The notes: a model not told the origin generated them from the sequence alone. Numbered from the stretch's first letter, positions 1 to 8,201 are shown. The stretch is DNA of 16,216 nt from Chalciporus piperatus (GCA_038093975.1 JBBPTG010000402.1:1-16216), one strand, 5' to 3'. Program-made: numbers and translations.

Positions 1-1
1 T

Positions 2-2419
2 TTTCGAGACATGATAGCTGAAGGGTGGCTTGTCATCTATATGGACGACCTTCTCATCTTTTCTCCCGACGATGCTACTCACACCGCTCGCACACAATGA
101 GTCCTCGAACGGATGCAAGAACTAGATCTCCATCTTTGTTTAGAGAAATGCAACTTCGCCGTAAACGAAGTAGAATATCTTGGCATGATCGTCCGCCCCG
201 GAGAGCTTGCCATGGATCCCGTCAAACTCGACGGCATCTCTCAATGGCCCATTCCCACTACCGTCAAAGAAGTTCGCTCATTCCTTGGCTTTGCCAACTT
301 CTATCGACGCTTTATCCCAAATTACTCCTTAGTCGCCCGCCCTTTGATCGATCTGACCAAAAAGGATCATCGATGGGACTGGAACAATGCCTGCCAAGAC
401 GCCTTCGCCCGTCTAAAACAGATGTTCCTGGCGAAACCCGTCTTACGCTTCCCAGACCTTTCCAAACCCTTCGCCATCGCAACTGACACCTCTAAATTTG
501 CCTCTGGAGGTATACTCCTCCAAACTGACGCCAACGGCGATTGGCACCCCTGTTCCTACCTCTCCCAATCCTTTGGTGACGCTGAACGGAACTACGATAT
601 CTATGATCGTGAACTCCTCGCTGTGATCCGTGTACTCAAAACCTGGCGACATTATCTCCACGGCTCTCCCTTCCCTGTCCAAGTCTTCACTGATCACAAA
701 AACCTGACCTACTTCCGCCAACCCCAGAATCTAAACCGTCGGCAAGCCCGCTGGCTCCTCGATCTTGCTGACTTTGACCTGAAAATGATTCATGTTCCTG
801 GCTCATCCCTCGCCGGTCCCGATGCCTTATCTAGGCGTGCTGATCACTTTTCCATCAACGCCGATGACAATGCGGGTACCACTCTACTGCCACCCTCCCT
901 ATTTGTCCGTGTCATCGACGCCGCCATGAACAACCACATTTCCAGTCTTTCCAAAGATGACCCGTTTCTCCTCACCGCATTACAAGCCATTGACGGCGAT
1001 ATCCCAGCGCCATTCCGATCCCGGCTGGCTGACTGGCAGATGAATAACGGTGTCCTGACCTACCAAGATCGCGTTTACATTCCACCGGACGAAAACTTAC
1101 GTCGCACTGTCGTCCAACGCTGCCATGATCACCCCACCGCCGGCCACCCGGGTTATCTCAAAACTAGACAGCTGGTTGCTGCTGAATTCTGGTGGCCTGG
1201 TCTTGCACAGTTTGTGCGCAAATATGTCGAAGGATGCGCAACCTGCCAACAGAACAAAGCGAACACACATCCAACTACTCCACCCTTAATGCCCATACCG
1301 TCAAAGAGCTCCAAACCGTTCCAGCAAGTGTCCTGTGACCTAATCACCGACCTGACCATTTCCAGTGGCTTCGATTCTCTGTTGGTCGTGGTCGACCACG
1401 GGCTTACAAAGGGGGTAATTCTCTGCCCTACTAAGAAAACTGTCACCGCCGAAGGGATTGCCTCCCTCTTTTTCCACAAAGTCTACCTGAGATTCGGTCT
1501 TTACGACAAAATCATCAGCGACCGAGGACCACAATTCGCATCCGAGTTCGCTCGTGAACTAGGACAAATCCTTGGATACGACCTTTCCCTCTTCACTGCC
1601 TACCATCCCCAAACCGATGGGGAAACTGAACGTGTCAACCAGGAAGTAGAAACCTATCTCCGAATCTACTGTGGAGATAACCCCATATCCTGGGCTGATT
1701 CTATCTCCCACGCCGAATTTGCACACAATCATCGACCCCACTCTGTCACCGGCAAATCCCCGTTCTATCTCATGATGGGATATGAACCCCGTCCTCTTCC
1801 TTCGGTGATTGCTGACTCCGCTCTACCCGCTGTCGAACTTCGCCTTCACTCCCTCACTGCTGCCAGAGATGAAGCACTCGCCTCACACGAGCTTGCCAGA
1901 CAAGTGATGTCCGCACGAACTCGACAGAAGTTCAAACCATTTGCCAAAGGAGACAAAGTCTGGCTAGAAGCAAGAAACCTCAAACGGTCCCTTACTTCCC
2001 CAAAGTTCGCCCCGAAACGAGAAGGACCCTTTACCATCACACAGGTCTTATCCCCACTATCTTATAAACTCCGCCTCCCACAAACGTGGAAGATCCACCC
2101 CGTGTTTCATGCTTCTCTGTTATCGCCCTATCGCGAAAACCCCGTACACGGACCGAACTTCCCGGCTCCACCACCTGACTTGATAGAAGGCGAAGAAGAG
2201 TATGAGATCGAAAAGATTCTCCGACACCGAAGTTTCTCCGGACGCCACTCGTACCTGGTTCGCTGGAAAGGATATACTGCTGACGAAGATCGCTGGCTCA
2301 AAGAAACAGACCTTACCCACGCCAAGGATGTTCTTGAAAACTATAAGAAAGCTCATCCATCCGCCTTCCCTTCTTCCTCAAGATCCCCATCTTCTGTCAG
2401 ACGCAAAACTCGCCGCTGA
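2..2419 (+). CDS. pol: Pol polyprotein: RT C-terminus, RNase H, integrase, chromodomain (5' partial, one in-frame stop)
   Basis: The frame opens at base 2 with the RT catalytic box (IYMDDLLIF), then meets TGA at 98-100. From the ATG at 113 it is open for 768 codons. In that numbering, the RT thumb and connection with FLGFANFYRRFIP are at 57-69. RNase H has D125, E167, D194 and D237. The integrase HHCC finger uses H340/H345 and C375/C378. The DDE core is D409, D470 and E506, with the usual 35-residue gap. GPF is at 638-640. A chromodomain spans about 697-745 with WKGY at 718-721. These parts copy the RNA into DNA, degrade the template and insert the product; the chromodomain probably steers insertion to marked chromatin. 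The TGA replaces a residue between RT and thumb and is probably a CGA-to-TGA change, so this copy is likely inactive unless the stop is read through. Confidence 0.95.
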
Positions 2420-2423
2420 AACT

Positions 2424-3590
2424 ATGTCTGCTCCTACTACCCCTTCATCGACCACTATGTCTTCCATTTCTTCTCTATCTCGTTCTTCCTCTTCTCCTAC
2501 TTACCCCCCCGGTTTACCTATTCGTTCTCTACCTATTCAACCCACTCGTCCCTCTTCCCCCGAACCCGCTAGCCCAACCGTCGCTGAAGCTGGATGGAAT
2601 ACCACTGGTCTTCCACTAAACTCCGCTGGATGGCCAGTCTTGCAGGAAGACCTAGATGCCCCCACTCATATTGCCGCTATTCCCACCGTCAGAGTCTTGT
2701 CCGTTGAATTACCACTCGCCGCCCATCGTCTTCGTGACGAGTTGATGGACAATGCCGTCATGGACCGTATGTCCCAATTCTTACTTGACTCACGTCTCTC
2801 TGTACCCATCGGCGCCCACCTTGATCTGGGGTCACCCCTCTTTGCCCTCTACCGTGCCTACCTGCAAGCATCCCGTCTTGCCAATCTTCCTCCTTCCCTG
2901 ACGACGGTTCACCAAGCTCATTCAGAAGCTGCCTCCCTCCGCAACATCCACGGTGATCTAATTACCAACCTCAGCATTGCTCTCTATGAGCTACGGATGC
3001 CAGAGTTTCTGAATGACCTAGACCGCTACCTCAGAGAATCCGCCTCTGCGGCTCAATCTCCAACCCCTGTCATCGGAGTTTCTACCTCATCTCTCCCCTC
3101 GTCGACTCCTTCCGCGTCTAGCTCCCCTTTGAACGATGAAGAGGAAGCAGTCTTCTTTCGTGCAGAACGTAACCACATTACCTCGCAACGACAACGGACT
3201 GGCACCATACCTCTATCCACCTCACATCCCCAGTACCACGATGCCTGCTTCGTATGTCACCGACTGGGCCATATACGTGTCCACTGTCCCGTATACCAGT
3301 GTCCCACGTGCTTCCGCTGGGCACCCGGTCACATTCAAAGTCGTTGCCCACTTAGGCGTGGACAGAGACATACAACCACGCCACCTGTTGCACCCTCTTC
3401 CCGTTCCCGCCGATCAACCAATACCAATCGAGCTGCTCGACGCCCCCCTCCACTCTATACCCGTATCTCGGGTGAGGCTTATTCACGCGACGACGACGAC
3501 GCCACTCTCTATGACGGAGATGATCCAACCGACGATGTCGGATATGCAAACATGACCGGTTCTCCAGGTCATTACGGGTTAAGCATTTGA
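2424..3590 (+). CDS. ORF3: post-pol protein with two CCHC-type zinc knuckles (388 aa)
   Basis: The ATG at 2424 lies 4 nt after the pol TGA (2417-2419) and in the +1 frame relative to pol. I chose this ATG because the same stop-to-ATG spacing is kept in copy 2. The frame is also open upstream to 2202 inside the chromodomain region, so +1 frameshifting is an alternative to reinitiation. Residues 1-55 are Ser/Pro/Thr-rich. Residues 92-207 look largely helical, and 212-236 form a Ser/Pro linker. A zinc knuckle C275-x2-C278-x4-H283-x4-C288 is followed by a second, C293-x2-C296-x6-H303-x4-C308. An Arg-rich stretch and an Asp-rich tail complete it. A helical body followed by CCHC knuckles resembles Gag or another nucleic-acid-binding protein. 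I do not recognise a named family. A Gag-like or nucleocapsid role is inference. Confidence 0.8.
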   Translation: MSAPTTPSSTTMSSISSLSRSSSSPTYPPGLPIRSLPIQPTRPSSPEPASPTVAEAGWNTTGLPLNSAGWPVLQEDLDAPTHIAAIPTVRVLSVELPLAAHRLRDELMDNAVMDRMSQFLLDSRLSVPIGAHLDLGSPLFALYRAYLQASRLANLPPSLTTVHQAHSEAASLRNIHGDLITNLSIALYELRMPEFLNDLDRYLRESASAAQSPTPVIGVSTSSLPSSTPSASSSPLNDEEEAVFFRAERNHITSQRQRTGTIPLSTSHPQYHDACFVCHRLGHIRVHCPVYQCPTCFRWAPGHIQSRCPLRRGQRHTTTPPVAPSSRSRRSTNTNRAARRPPPLYTRISGEAYSRDDDDATLYDGDDPTDDVGYANMTGSPGHYGLSI

Positions 3591-3625
3591 CTAGTTTTTA
3601 TCTTCGTCGATGACTTGATTCTAAT

Positions 3626-3635
3626 ACGGGGGTAA
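3626..3635 (+). other. Polypurine tract of family A copy 1
   Basis: ACGGGGGTAA lies directly before the LTR start TGTTACG. A G-rich tract abutting the 3' LTR is the normal primer site for plus-strand DNA synthesis. Copy 2 keeps a related tract at the equivalent place. Confidence 0.7.
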
Positions 3636-4106
3636 TGTTACGATCACTCATTCATTCTTTCTTTGTTACCTTGTACTAAGTCCTAGTCGCTGGTTCGAGT
3701 CCTGCCTAGGCCTCTCATTTCTTACCTTGCTTTAGTCAGCGAACATTCCTTAATGTTCTTTCACCTTCCACGCTTCGTCATCGCTGACTCGTATGCTTAC
3801 CGAGCATGACTCATTCCTATTCGTCATGACTCGTTCTTACGTATTCTGACTTGTTCTATGCCTGCCCTTAACTCGTTTCTTCACTTATATAAACCCTCGA
3901 GTTTCCTCCTGTAACCCTAACTTAGACCTACGCAATCTAGCTTGGTCTTTCCTCGCTTCCTTTGAACCCTCTGAGAGTCACCGTCCCACTCTTGAACGGA
4001 CGCTAGGCCTTAACGTGGACATCCCATCGTTAGGCTATCTTTGAAACCCTTGTCCTTGACTAGGCTTTTGCGTCTACGCTTTGACCTACCCGGTACAAGC
4101 GTAACA
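3636..4106 (+). repeat. 3' LTR of family A copy 1 (471 bp)
   Basis: It begins TGTTACG and ends CGTAACA, a perfect 7-bp terminal inverted repeat with the canonical TG...CA. It aligns along its length with 7709-8201 in reverse orientation. It follows the polypurine tract and ends abruptly against element B coding sequence. A TATA box lies at 3886-3893. A perfect pol III B-box-like string, GGTTCGAGTCC, lies at 3692-3702 in the U3 region. Confidence 0.93.
3886..3893 (+). promoter_or_regulatory. TATA box in family A LTR copy 1
   Basis: TATATAAA lies 250 bp into the LTR and is conserved in the copy 2 LTR at 7943-7950 on the - strand. This is where an LTR promoter is expected, with transcription starting a few tens of bases downstream. 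Confidence 0.65.
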
Positions 4107-4849
4107 GGCATACGCTCACTCTCTTGCTCTGAGAAGACGTCTAAGTACTCGTGGAGTTCTACTGGGACTTTCTCGGTGAGCCCCGCCTCAAACACTCGAT
4201 GAATAGAAAAAGAACGTTTCAAATGATAATTTACTACTTTGCACTGATCAGTACAGTGTGTGAATTTTACTTGTTTGGACACCCAATCAATTTCAGGGTT
4301 GTGTCTTTCAAGCCAATCATAGCCGATGATCATATGGTGTGTGCCAAGTACAGAAACAAAAGTGTCCATATGTTCGAAATGTTCTTTGTGTCCCAAAACA
4401 AGTGAAACCTTGTGAGTGACACCGCCTATCGCTCCCTCTGAGCTGTTGGCATTGTACACTGGAATAGGAAAAGGAAGTTTTTCCAGTGTCAAACCATGTC
4501 GCTCACAGAACGATTTATCTATAAAAGTTTCGGTTGTGCCAGAATCCAATAGAGCAACAAACTTCATTTTCTTCCATTGCTCTCCTTTGTCGTACATAAT
4601 AGTAATAGCAAGATCCAGCTCGTTTTTCCGATTCTGATTCTTTACATGTATTTTTGATGGGATTTCTTTTTTCGAATAATTTACCTTAAGGGAATTAAGC
4701 ACGAATTGTTTGACTTCTGTCGCCACACCACTTGGGGGCGCCCTTTCAGAAGAAGAAGAAGAGTTATATTTAAACGAAACATGAGGACCGGTACTAATAC
4801 AACCATTGGGTAAACTAAGTTCGTGCCTTTGAGAACCCATCTCTCTCAT
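4107..4849 (-). CDS. pol: Pol N-terminus of element B: aspartic protease and RT start (3' truncated)
   Basis: The ATG at 4849 overlaps the end of gag by 35 nt in the +1 frame. Residue numbers count from it. The retroviral-type aspartic protease has its catalytic triad D102-S-G in a LLDSGTTETF context. A second hallmark, IIGYDWLERHNPEIDW, lies at about 174-189. Near residue 235 the sequence reads EYLDVFSEQESERMP, the usual linker just before RT in gypsy pol. There the element is cut by the A copy 1 LTR. The open frame continues by chance into the LTR to 4010, adding unrelated residues. The protease would mature the Gag-Pol polyprotein. This fragment cannot give a complete enzyme set. Confidence 0.88.
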
Positions 4850-6073
4850 TGGCTGCTTCCTTTTGAAGCTTTGGCTGCCTGTGCCTTAGCTTCTGACTCA
4901 ATACGGTCGCGCCAGTACGCTTCCGCTTCTTGGTTGGTGTATGCCACTTGATGTGACATATAACTTGTGCTGGGTGACAGACCAGCAGGGTAGGGTGAAG
5001 GATGGGAGGGTAGGGTGCAGGAATGGTACCTGCGAAGGGCATCTGCCGGTTGTCAAATGGCAGGGATTGTTCAACGTATTGTTGAGAATAGGGGTCCCAC
5101 ATAACAACTTGTCTCTGACGTGGCCTGCGAGGCTTTGGGCACATGTTTGCAAAATGACCAGGCTGGTCGCAACTGAAACAGTTTCCCCGAATGTGAGGTC
5201 TTGGCATTTGTTGTGCCAAGAGATCCATCGGGGCTCCACGACCAGGCTGCATGCCTGTGGGAGTGAAACGGGAACCCGCATATGGAGTGAGGGGGCGTGG
5301 GAGCGGATGAGATGCAATTGGGTAACGAGGGGGAAGGTACGGATAGGAAGATGAAGGCCTTGGCGCATGAGCTGGTGCTTGACGGACTGGTGCACCACGC
5401 TCAATGACTATATGCTCGAATGTGCGACCCAGCTTTCGATAGGTATCTAGCGTATCGTTGAAATTTTGCTCATCAATGTTGGTGTTAATTTGCGCCTGAT
5501 AATAGACTTTGTAATCTATTGCCTTTTTCAGAAGCTCTTTGGCGTGAGCATCTGCAATCTCTGATTCAGCCTTCAGCAATTCAAACTCCTGTATGAAGAT
5601 ATCCACAGGTTTCCCAGCCTGCCTCAATGCTTCTAATTTCCTGAGACTCTCATGAGCGAGAACATTGATCTGGAAATAGTCCTTGAGGAGTTGTGAGAAA
5701 ACTGCCCAATCTGGCCATGCTCGCATTCCCATGGGTGCACGGTCTGGCTCCACTGCTAATTCGCCTTCTACTTCTGGTGGTGGCGGTGGTGGTAAAACTT
5801 CGAGCCGAGACCACGTTTCTATCATGATCTGGGCATACCCAGCCGCTTTTCCTTCAAGGGTGAAAGAACTGCCAGTGCTAGAACCTTGTTGTTTTTCCAT
5901 GTATATACTAATTGCCAGACGTTGATCTGCGCCCACCATAAGCGAAACTTGGTGCGATCACCATCCCATTTTCCAGGGTCGGCGACTTTTTTGGACACTG
6001 AGTCCAAATTGTCTGAAATTATTGCTCTCAGAGCGGCAGTGAGGGCAGCGATGGGATCAACAGAATCTGCCAT
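4815..6073 (-). pseudogene. gag: gag of element B, with one frameshift
   Basis: The gene starts at ATG 6073 (MADSVDPIAALTAAL). It reads to the KWDGDRTKF region and changes frame near 5911-5920, consistent with loss of one base. The rest is open from 5939 to 4815. In that frame, residues 75-145 match the retrotransposon gag capsid pattern (WPDWAVFSQLLKDYF, then a helical stretch), followed by a Pro-rich linker. A CCHC zinc knuckle is C254-x2-C257-x4-H262-x4-C267. Gag forms the virus-like particle and packages the RNA. The N-terminal gag segment and pol share a frame while the body of gag is shifted. The ancestral element may therefore have had one continuous gag-pol frame with two later indels, or a programmed shift at the gag-pol junction. 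Confidence 0.85.
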
Positions 6074-6370
6074 TGAGGATCTGGGGCGGGGAGTAGGTGG
6101 TGGTATGCGTGGGGAGGAGGGGCGAGAGTTTTCGGATGAGGATGGAAAGTGGTGTGGAGGGGTTCAATAACCTTGATCTACTGGTTCCTGATCATAGAAC
6201 TCTGCTGACATATATCCTTACTGAACCCTATCTTCCAAAAATTCTCTGGGGACGGCAGACACGAGGACAAAGGAAGTAATTCTTGGAGCGGAGATAATAT
6301 CTGCGACGCTTAAGGGAATCTTTGCAGACCTTCTGAGGGGTTTTCCAAAGATCTGTTTGGATTTTGCACA
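6074..6370 (-). other. 5' untranslated leader or LTR remnant of element B
   Basis: This stretch lies upstream of the element B gag start and before the family C LTR. I see no credible gene in it. It includes a G-rich tract around 6087-6165. It should contain the leader and perhaps part of the 5' LTR, but I could not identify a primer binding site or a TG...CA boundary. Confidence 0.4.
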
Positions 6371-6638
6371 TGCACTACTCTCGAACTTCTATCTTCGAGC
6401 AGCAGCAAAGAACTAACGTAATACAAGATTTTTATTTATTGTTTTCTATTTTTTTTTTGTACCTCGGCGGTGCTGCCGGCTTACATTTCCTATGTATGAC
6501 TCAGCCAAAGGGGCGGCAACACGCTTTTCCCTTATCGTCCTTCGCAATTTTCAAATCAAATACTAATGTACGGAGGGTAACAGAAACGGGGCACTAAATG
6601 CTGGCCTGAGAGAAGTGAATAGCCAATAGGCGAATGCG

Positions 6639-6646
6639 TGACGTCA
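6639..6646. promoter_or_regulatory. CRE-like palindrome TGACGTCA in family C LTR
   Basis: A perfect TGACGTCA (ATF/CREB-type bZIP site) is present here and at 15972-15979 in the other LTR copy. Both lie downstream of the TATA box, in the presumed R/U5 part. Function is inferred from the motif only. Confidence 0.4.
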
Positions 6647-6902
6647 ACGGGTGATCACGTGAACCCAGATTGTGTCTACAGTCAGAGGGTTGGCGCGTGA
6701 GCGGGCCCCAAGACGTCTCGAACAATCAAAAAGCCCCTAGTGCACTATGGGGAACAGCAACGTTATCCAATTTATAACGGCGGACGGCCGTATATGCAGC
6801 AGTGGATGGAGTTGCGGTCTCCTGTGTGTCACGTACACAAACGGTCTTCTTGACCAACTCTTTAGCCCTAGAGTCCAGGCGGTGTGTTCAAGTCTAATCC
6901 AA

Positions 6903-6925
6903 GTGTTATGATATGATCACAACAC
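6903..6925. repeat. Near-palindrome in family C LTR (left copy)
   Basis: The 9-bp arms GTGTTATGA and TCACAACAC are inverted repeats with one mismatch around a 5-bp centre (TATGA). The right LTR has the same arms at 15693-15715 with a different centre. Confidence 0.6.
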
Positions 6926-7039
6926 ACGGCGGGGACTTAGGTCACACTAGACCTTGCGAAGGATAAGCTGAGTACTAAAACTTAATTGCGGTGAAGCAAC
7001 AAATGGATTAGACTGGGGTCTGTGACAAGTACAGGGCTA

Positions 7040-7047
7040 CTTATATA
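7040..7047 (-). promoter_or_regulatory. TATA box in family C LTR (left copy)
   Basis: CTTATATA on the + strand is TATATAAG on the - strand. The same octamer occurs at the matching place (15571-15578) in the right copy, about 310 bp or less from the LTR start. Confidence 0.6.
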
Positions 7048-7314
7048 CTATTGAGAAGTGCGCACAGACCAACAGCCAAATAAGGAAAACACAAAGGAAA
7101 AGATAGATAAGGTAAATGGTACGACGATAAGAAAAGGTACCAGGCACGGACTAGGGTCTAGGCCATCACATCATTGCTGACTCTTCTGAGTCTAATAGAT
7201 TATGTAATGCTACAGGGACTACCAGATCCAGCTTGACTCCTAACTTGTAGACAAAGTCCAGTGTTCGAATACCGTTGTAGGCAAAAGTTTGAAAAGTTTT
7301 TAAATACTATAACA

Positions 7315-7328
7315 CATGCTCCCTTCAA
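7315..7328 (-). other. Polypurine tract of element C
   Basis: On the - strand TGAAGGGAGCATG directly precedes the LTR start TGTTATAG, as expected for the plus-strand primer site. This fixes the orientation of the element. Confidence 0.6.
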
Positions 7329-7351
7329 GTTATCTCGTGGTCAACACTTCG

Positions 7352-7669
7352 CTATTTCATGACATACACAGGGACCCCATGCTTGACACAAACCGCTCTT
7401 CGGGATATTGGGGTAGGTGATGGTGGTGTTGGTGCCCTTGGGATGGTTACAACTGAGGAAAATTCATGGGAGAGGTGAAGGGTTTCTTCTTGTTCCTCTT
7501 GAGTGGTGACTGGTTCGTCGTAGAGATCAGAGGTGTCGTAGGGATTCGAGGACTGTTCCTCTTCAGGTGAGTCCGAGTCAGAGGATTTGGGATTCTGTGG
7601 ATTAACGGTTTCTCGTGGGAGGCCCCAACGAGAGGTGTCGAGGTGAGATCGTTGGGAAATGGTGAAGGT
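7352..7669 (-). pseudogene. C-terminal ORF fragment of element C (105 codons, no start)
   Basis: An open frame without an ATG runs from just after a TAG at 7670-7672 to a TAG at 7352-7354, about 40 bp before the LTR. It encodes an acidic Ser/Asp/Glu-rich stretch, a Pro/Thr-rich stretch (IPRAPTPPSPTPIS) and a short basic end (RRAVCVKHGVPVYVMK). Upstream, another frame reads ATFAVDLHHFPTIS, so a frameshift near 7650 is possible. It lies where the end of pol, or of a last ORF, is expected. I recognise no domain. Confidence 0.4.
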
Positions 7670-7897
7670 CTACAGCGAAGGTAGCCTTGAAGGGTAAGTT
7701 AGACCTTTTGTTACGCTTGTACCGGGTAGGTCGAAGCATAGACGCAAAAGCCTAGTCAAAGACATGGGTTTCAAGTGTAGCCTAACGATGGAATGTCCAC
7801 GTTAAGGCCTGGCGTCCGTTCAAGAGTTGGACGGTGACTCTCAGAGGGTTCAAAGGGAATGAGGAGTAACAAGGTTAGATTGCGTAGGTCTAACTTA

Positions 7898-7939
7898 GGG
7901 TTACAGGAGGAAACTCGAGGGTTACAGGAGGGAACTCGA
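7898..7939 (-). repeat. 21-bp tandem duplication in LTR of copy 2
   Basis: Two adjacent 21-bp units beginning GGGTTACAGGAGG differ at one base. Copy 1 has a single unit. It lies just downstream of the TATA box in LTR orientation. Confidence 0.8.
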
Positions 7940-7942
7940 GGA

Positions 7943-7950
7943 TTTATATA
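7943..7950 (-). promoter_or_regulatory. TATA box in family A LTR copy 2
   Basis: TTTATATA on the + strand reads TATATAAA on the - strand and matches the copy 1 box at 3886-3893. Confidence 0.6.
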
Positions 7951-8201
7951 GATAAGGGAACAAGTTAAGGGCAGGCATAGAAGGAGTCGGAATGAGTAAG
8001 AATGAGCTATGACAAATAAGAATGAATCATGCTCAGTAAGTGTATGAGTCAGTGATAACGAAGTATAGAAGGTGAAAGAATATGAGAGAACATTTGCTGA
8101 CTAAGGCACAGTAAGAAACAAGTGGCCTAGGCAGGACTTGAACCAGTGACTAGGACTTAGTACAAGGTAGAGGGAAAGGAAAGAATGGGGTGATCATGAC
8201 A

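Larger units (their letters stand above)
1..4106 (+). mobile_element. Ty3/gypsy chromodomain LTR retrotransposon, family A copy 1 (5' part outside window)
   Basis: The sequence enters in the middle of reverse transcriptase and runs through RNase H, integrase and chromodomain, then ORF3, a polypurine tract and the 3' LTR. The order RT-RNaseH-integrase is that of Ty3/gypsy, and a C-terminal chromodomain places it among the chromoviruses. The LTR ends at 4106 with CGTAACA, the inverse of its TGTTACG start. The next bases, GGCAT at 4107-4111, are the expected 5-bp target duplication, but the partner lies outside the window. The element sits inside the pol of a different gypsy element on the opposite strand. 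A second copy of the same family lies at 7709-12831 in reverse orientation. Gag, protease and the 5' LTR are not visible. Confidence 0.93.
4107..6370 (-). mobile_element. Ty3/gypsy retrotransposon family B, gag to start of RT, truncated by insertions
   Basis: On the - strand the order is gag, protease and the first residues of RT, after which the sequence is cut at 4107 by the LTR of family A copy 1. The upstream (right) side meets the family C LTR near 6370. Gag and protease sequences differ clearly from family A. The remainder of pol should lie to the left of the window beyond A copy 1. The right boundary is approximate, because the outer end of the family C LTR is not sharply defined. Confidence 0.85.
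6371..7314 (-). repeat. LTR of element C (about 0.94 kb)
   Basis: Its 5' end (- strand) is TGTTATAG at 7314, just after the polypurine tract. Homology to the inverted copy at 15262-16216 can be followed to about 6416, and the right-hand copy then leaves the window. The outer end is placed near 6365-6371 by eye only. It contains a TATA box (7040-7047), a 23-bp near-palindrome (6903-6925), a TGACGTCA site (6639-6646) and a TGACTCA site near 6495, the last three downstream of the presumed start of transcription. Confidence 0.8.
6371..7708 (-). mobile_element. LTR retrotransposon family C, 3' end (superfamily unresolved)
   Basis: On the - strand a short coding tail (7669-7352) is followed by a purine-rich tract and an LTR starting TGTTATAG at 7314. 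The LTR is alignable with 15262-16216 in opposite orientation. The internal region is cut at 7708 by the LTR of family A copy 2. Too little coding sequence remains to decide between Ty3/gypsy and Ty1/copia. The left end is approximate. Confidence 0.75.
7709..8201 (-). repeat. 3' LTR of family A copy 2 (493 bp)
   Basis: On the - strand it begins TGTCATG and ends CGTAACA, and it aligns with 3636-4106. It is longer partly because of a 21-bp tandem duplication at 7898-7939. The 5' tip has diverged from TGTTACG, weakening the terminal inverted repeat. The flank at 7704-7708 (CCTTT) is the candidate target duplication, with its partner outside the window. Confidence 0.9.

Noticed and set aside
443..2356. 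Antisense open frames of 60-108 codons within the + strand pol
   Set aside because: They lie wholly opposite a well-supported pol frame with all domain motifs and show no recognisable domains.
3670..3712. tRNA gene in the family A LTR
   Set aside because: A B box is present but there is no A box, D-arm or anticodon arm at the right spacing, so no complete cloverleaf.
4010..4106. C-terminal extension of the element B protease ORF
   Set aside because: These codons are LTR sequence of family A copy 1; the frame is open there by chance after the insertion.
4898..5404. 168-codon - strand frame and 137-codon + strand frame across element B gag
   Set aside because: They are shadows of the gag frame that carries the zinc knuckle; no independent motif.
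7315..7708. Assigning element C to Ty1/copia on the basis of its tail
   Set aside because: The acidic, proline-rich tail has no superfamily-specific motif and too little internal sequence remains.
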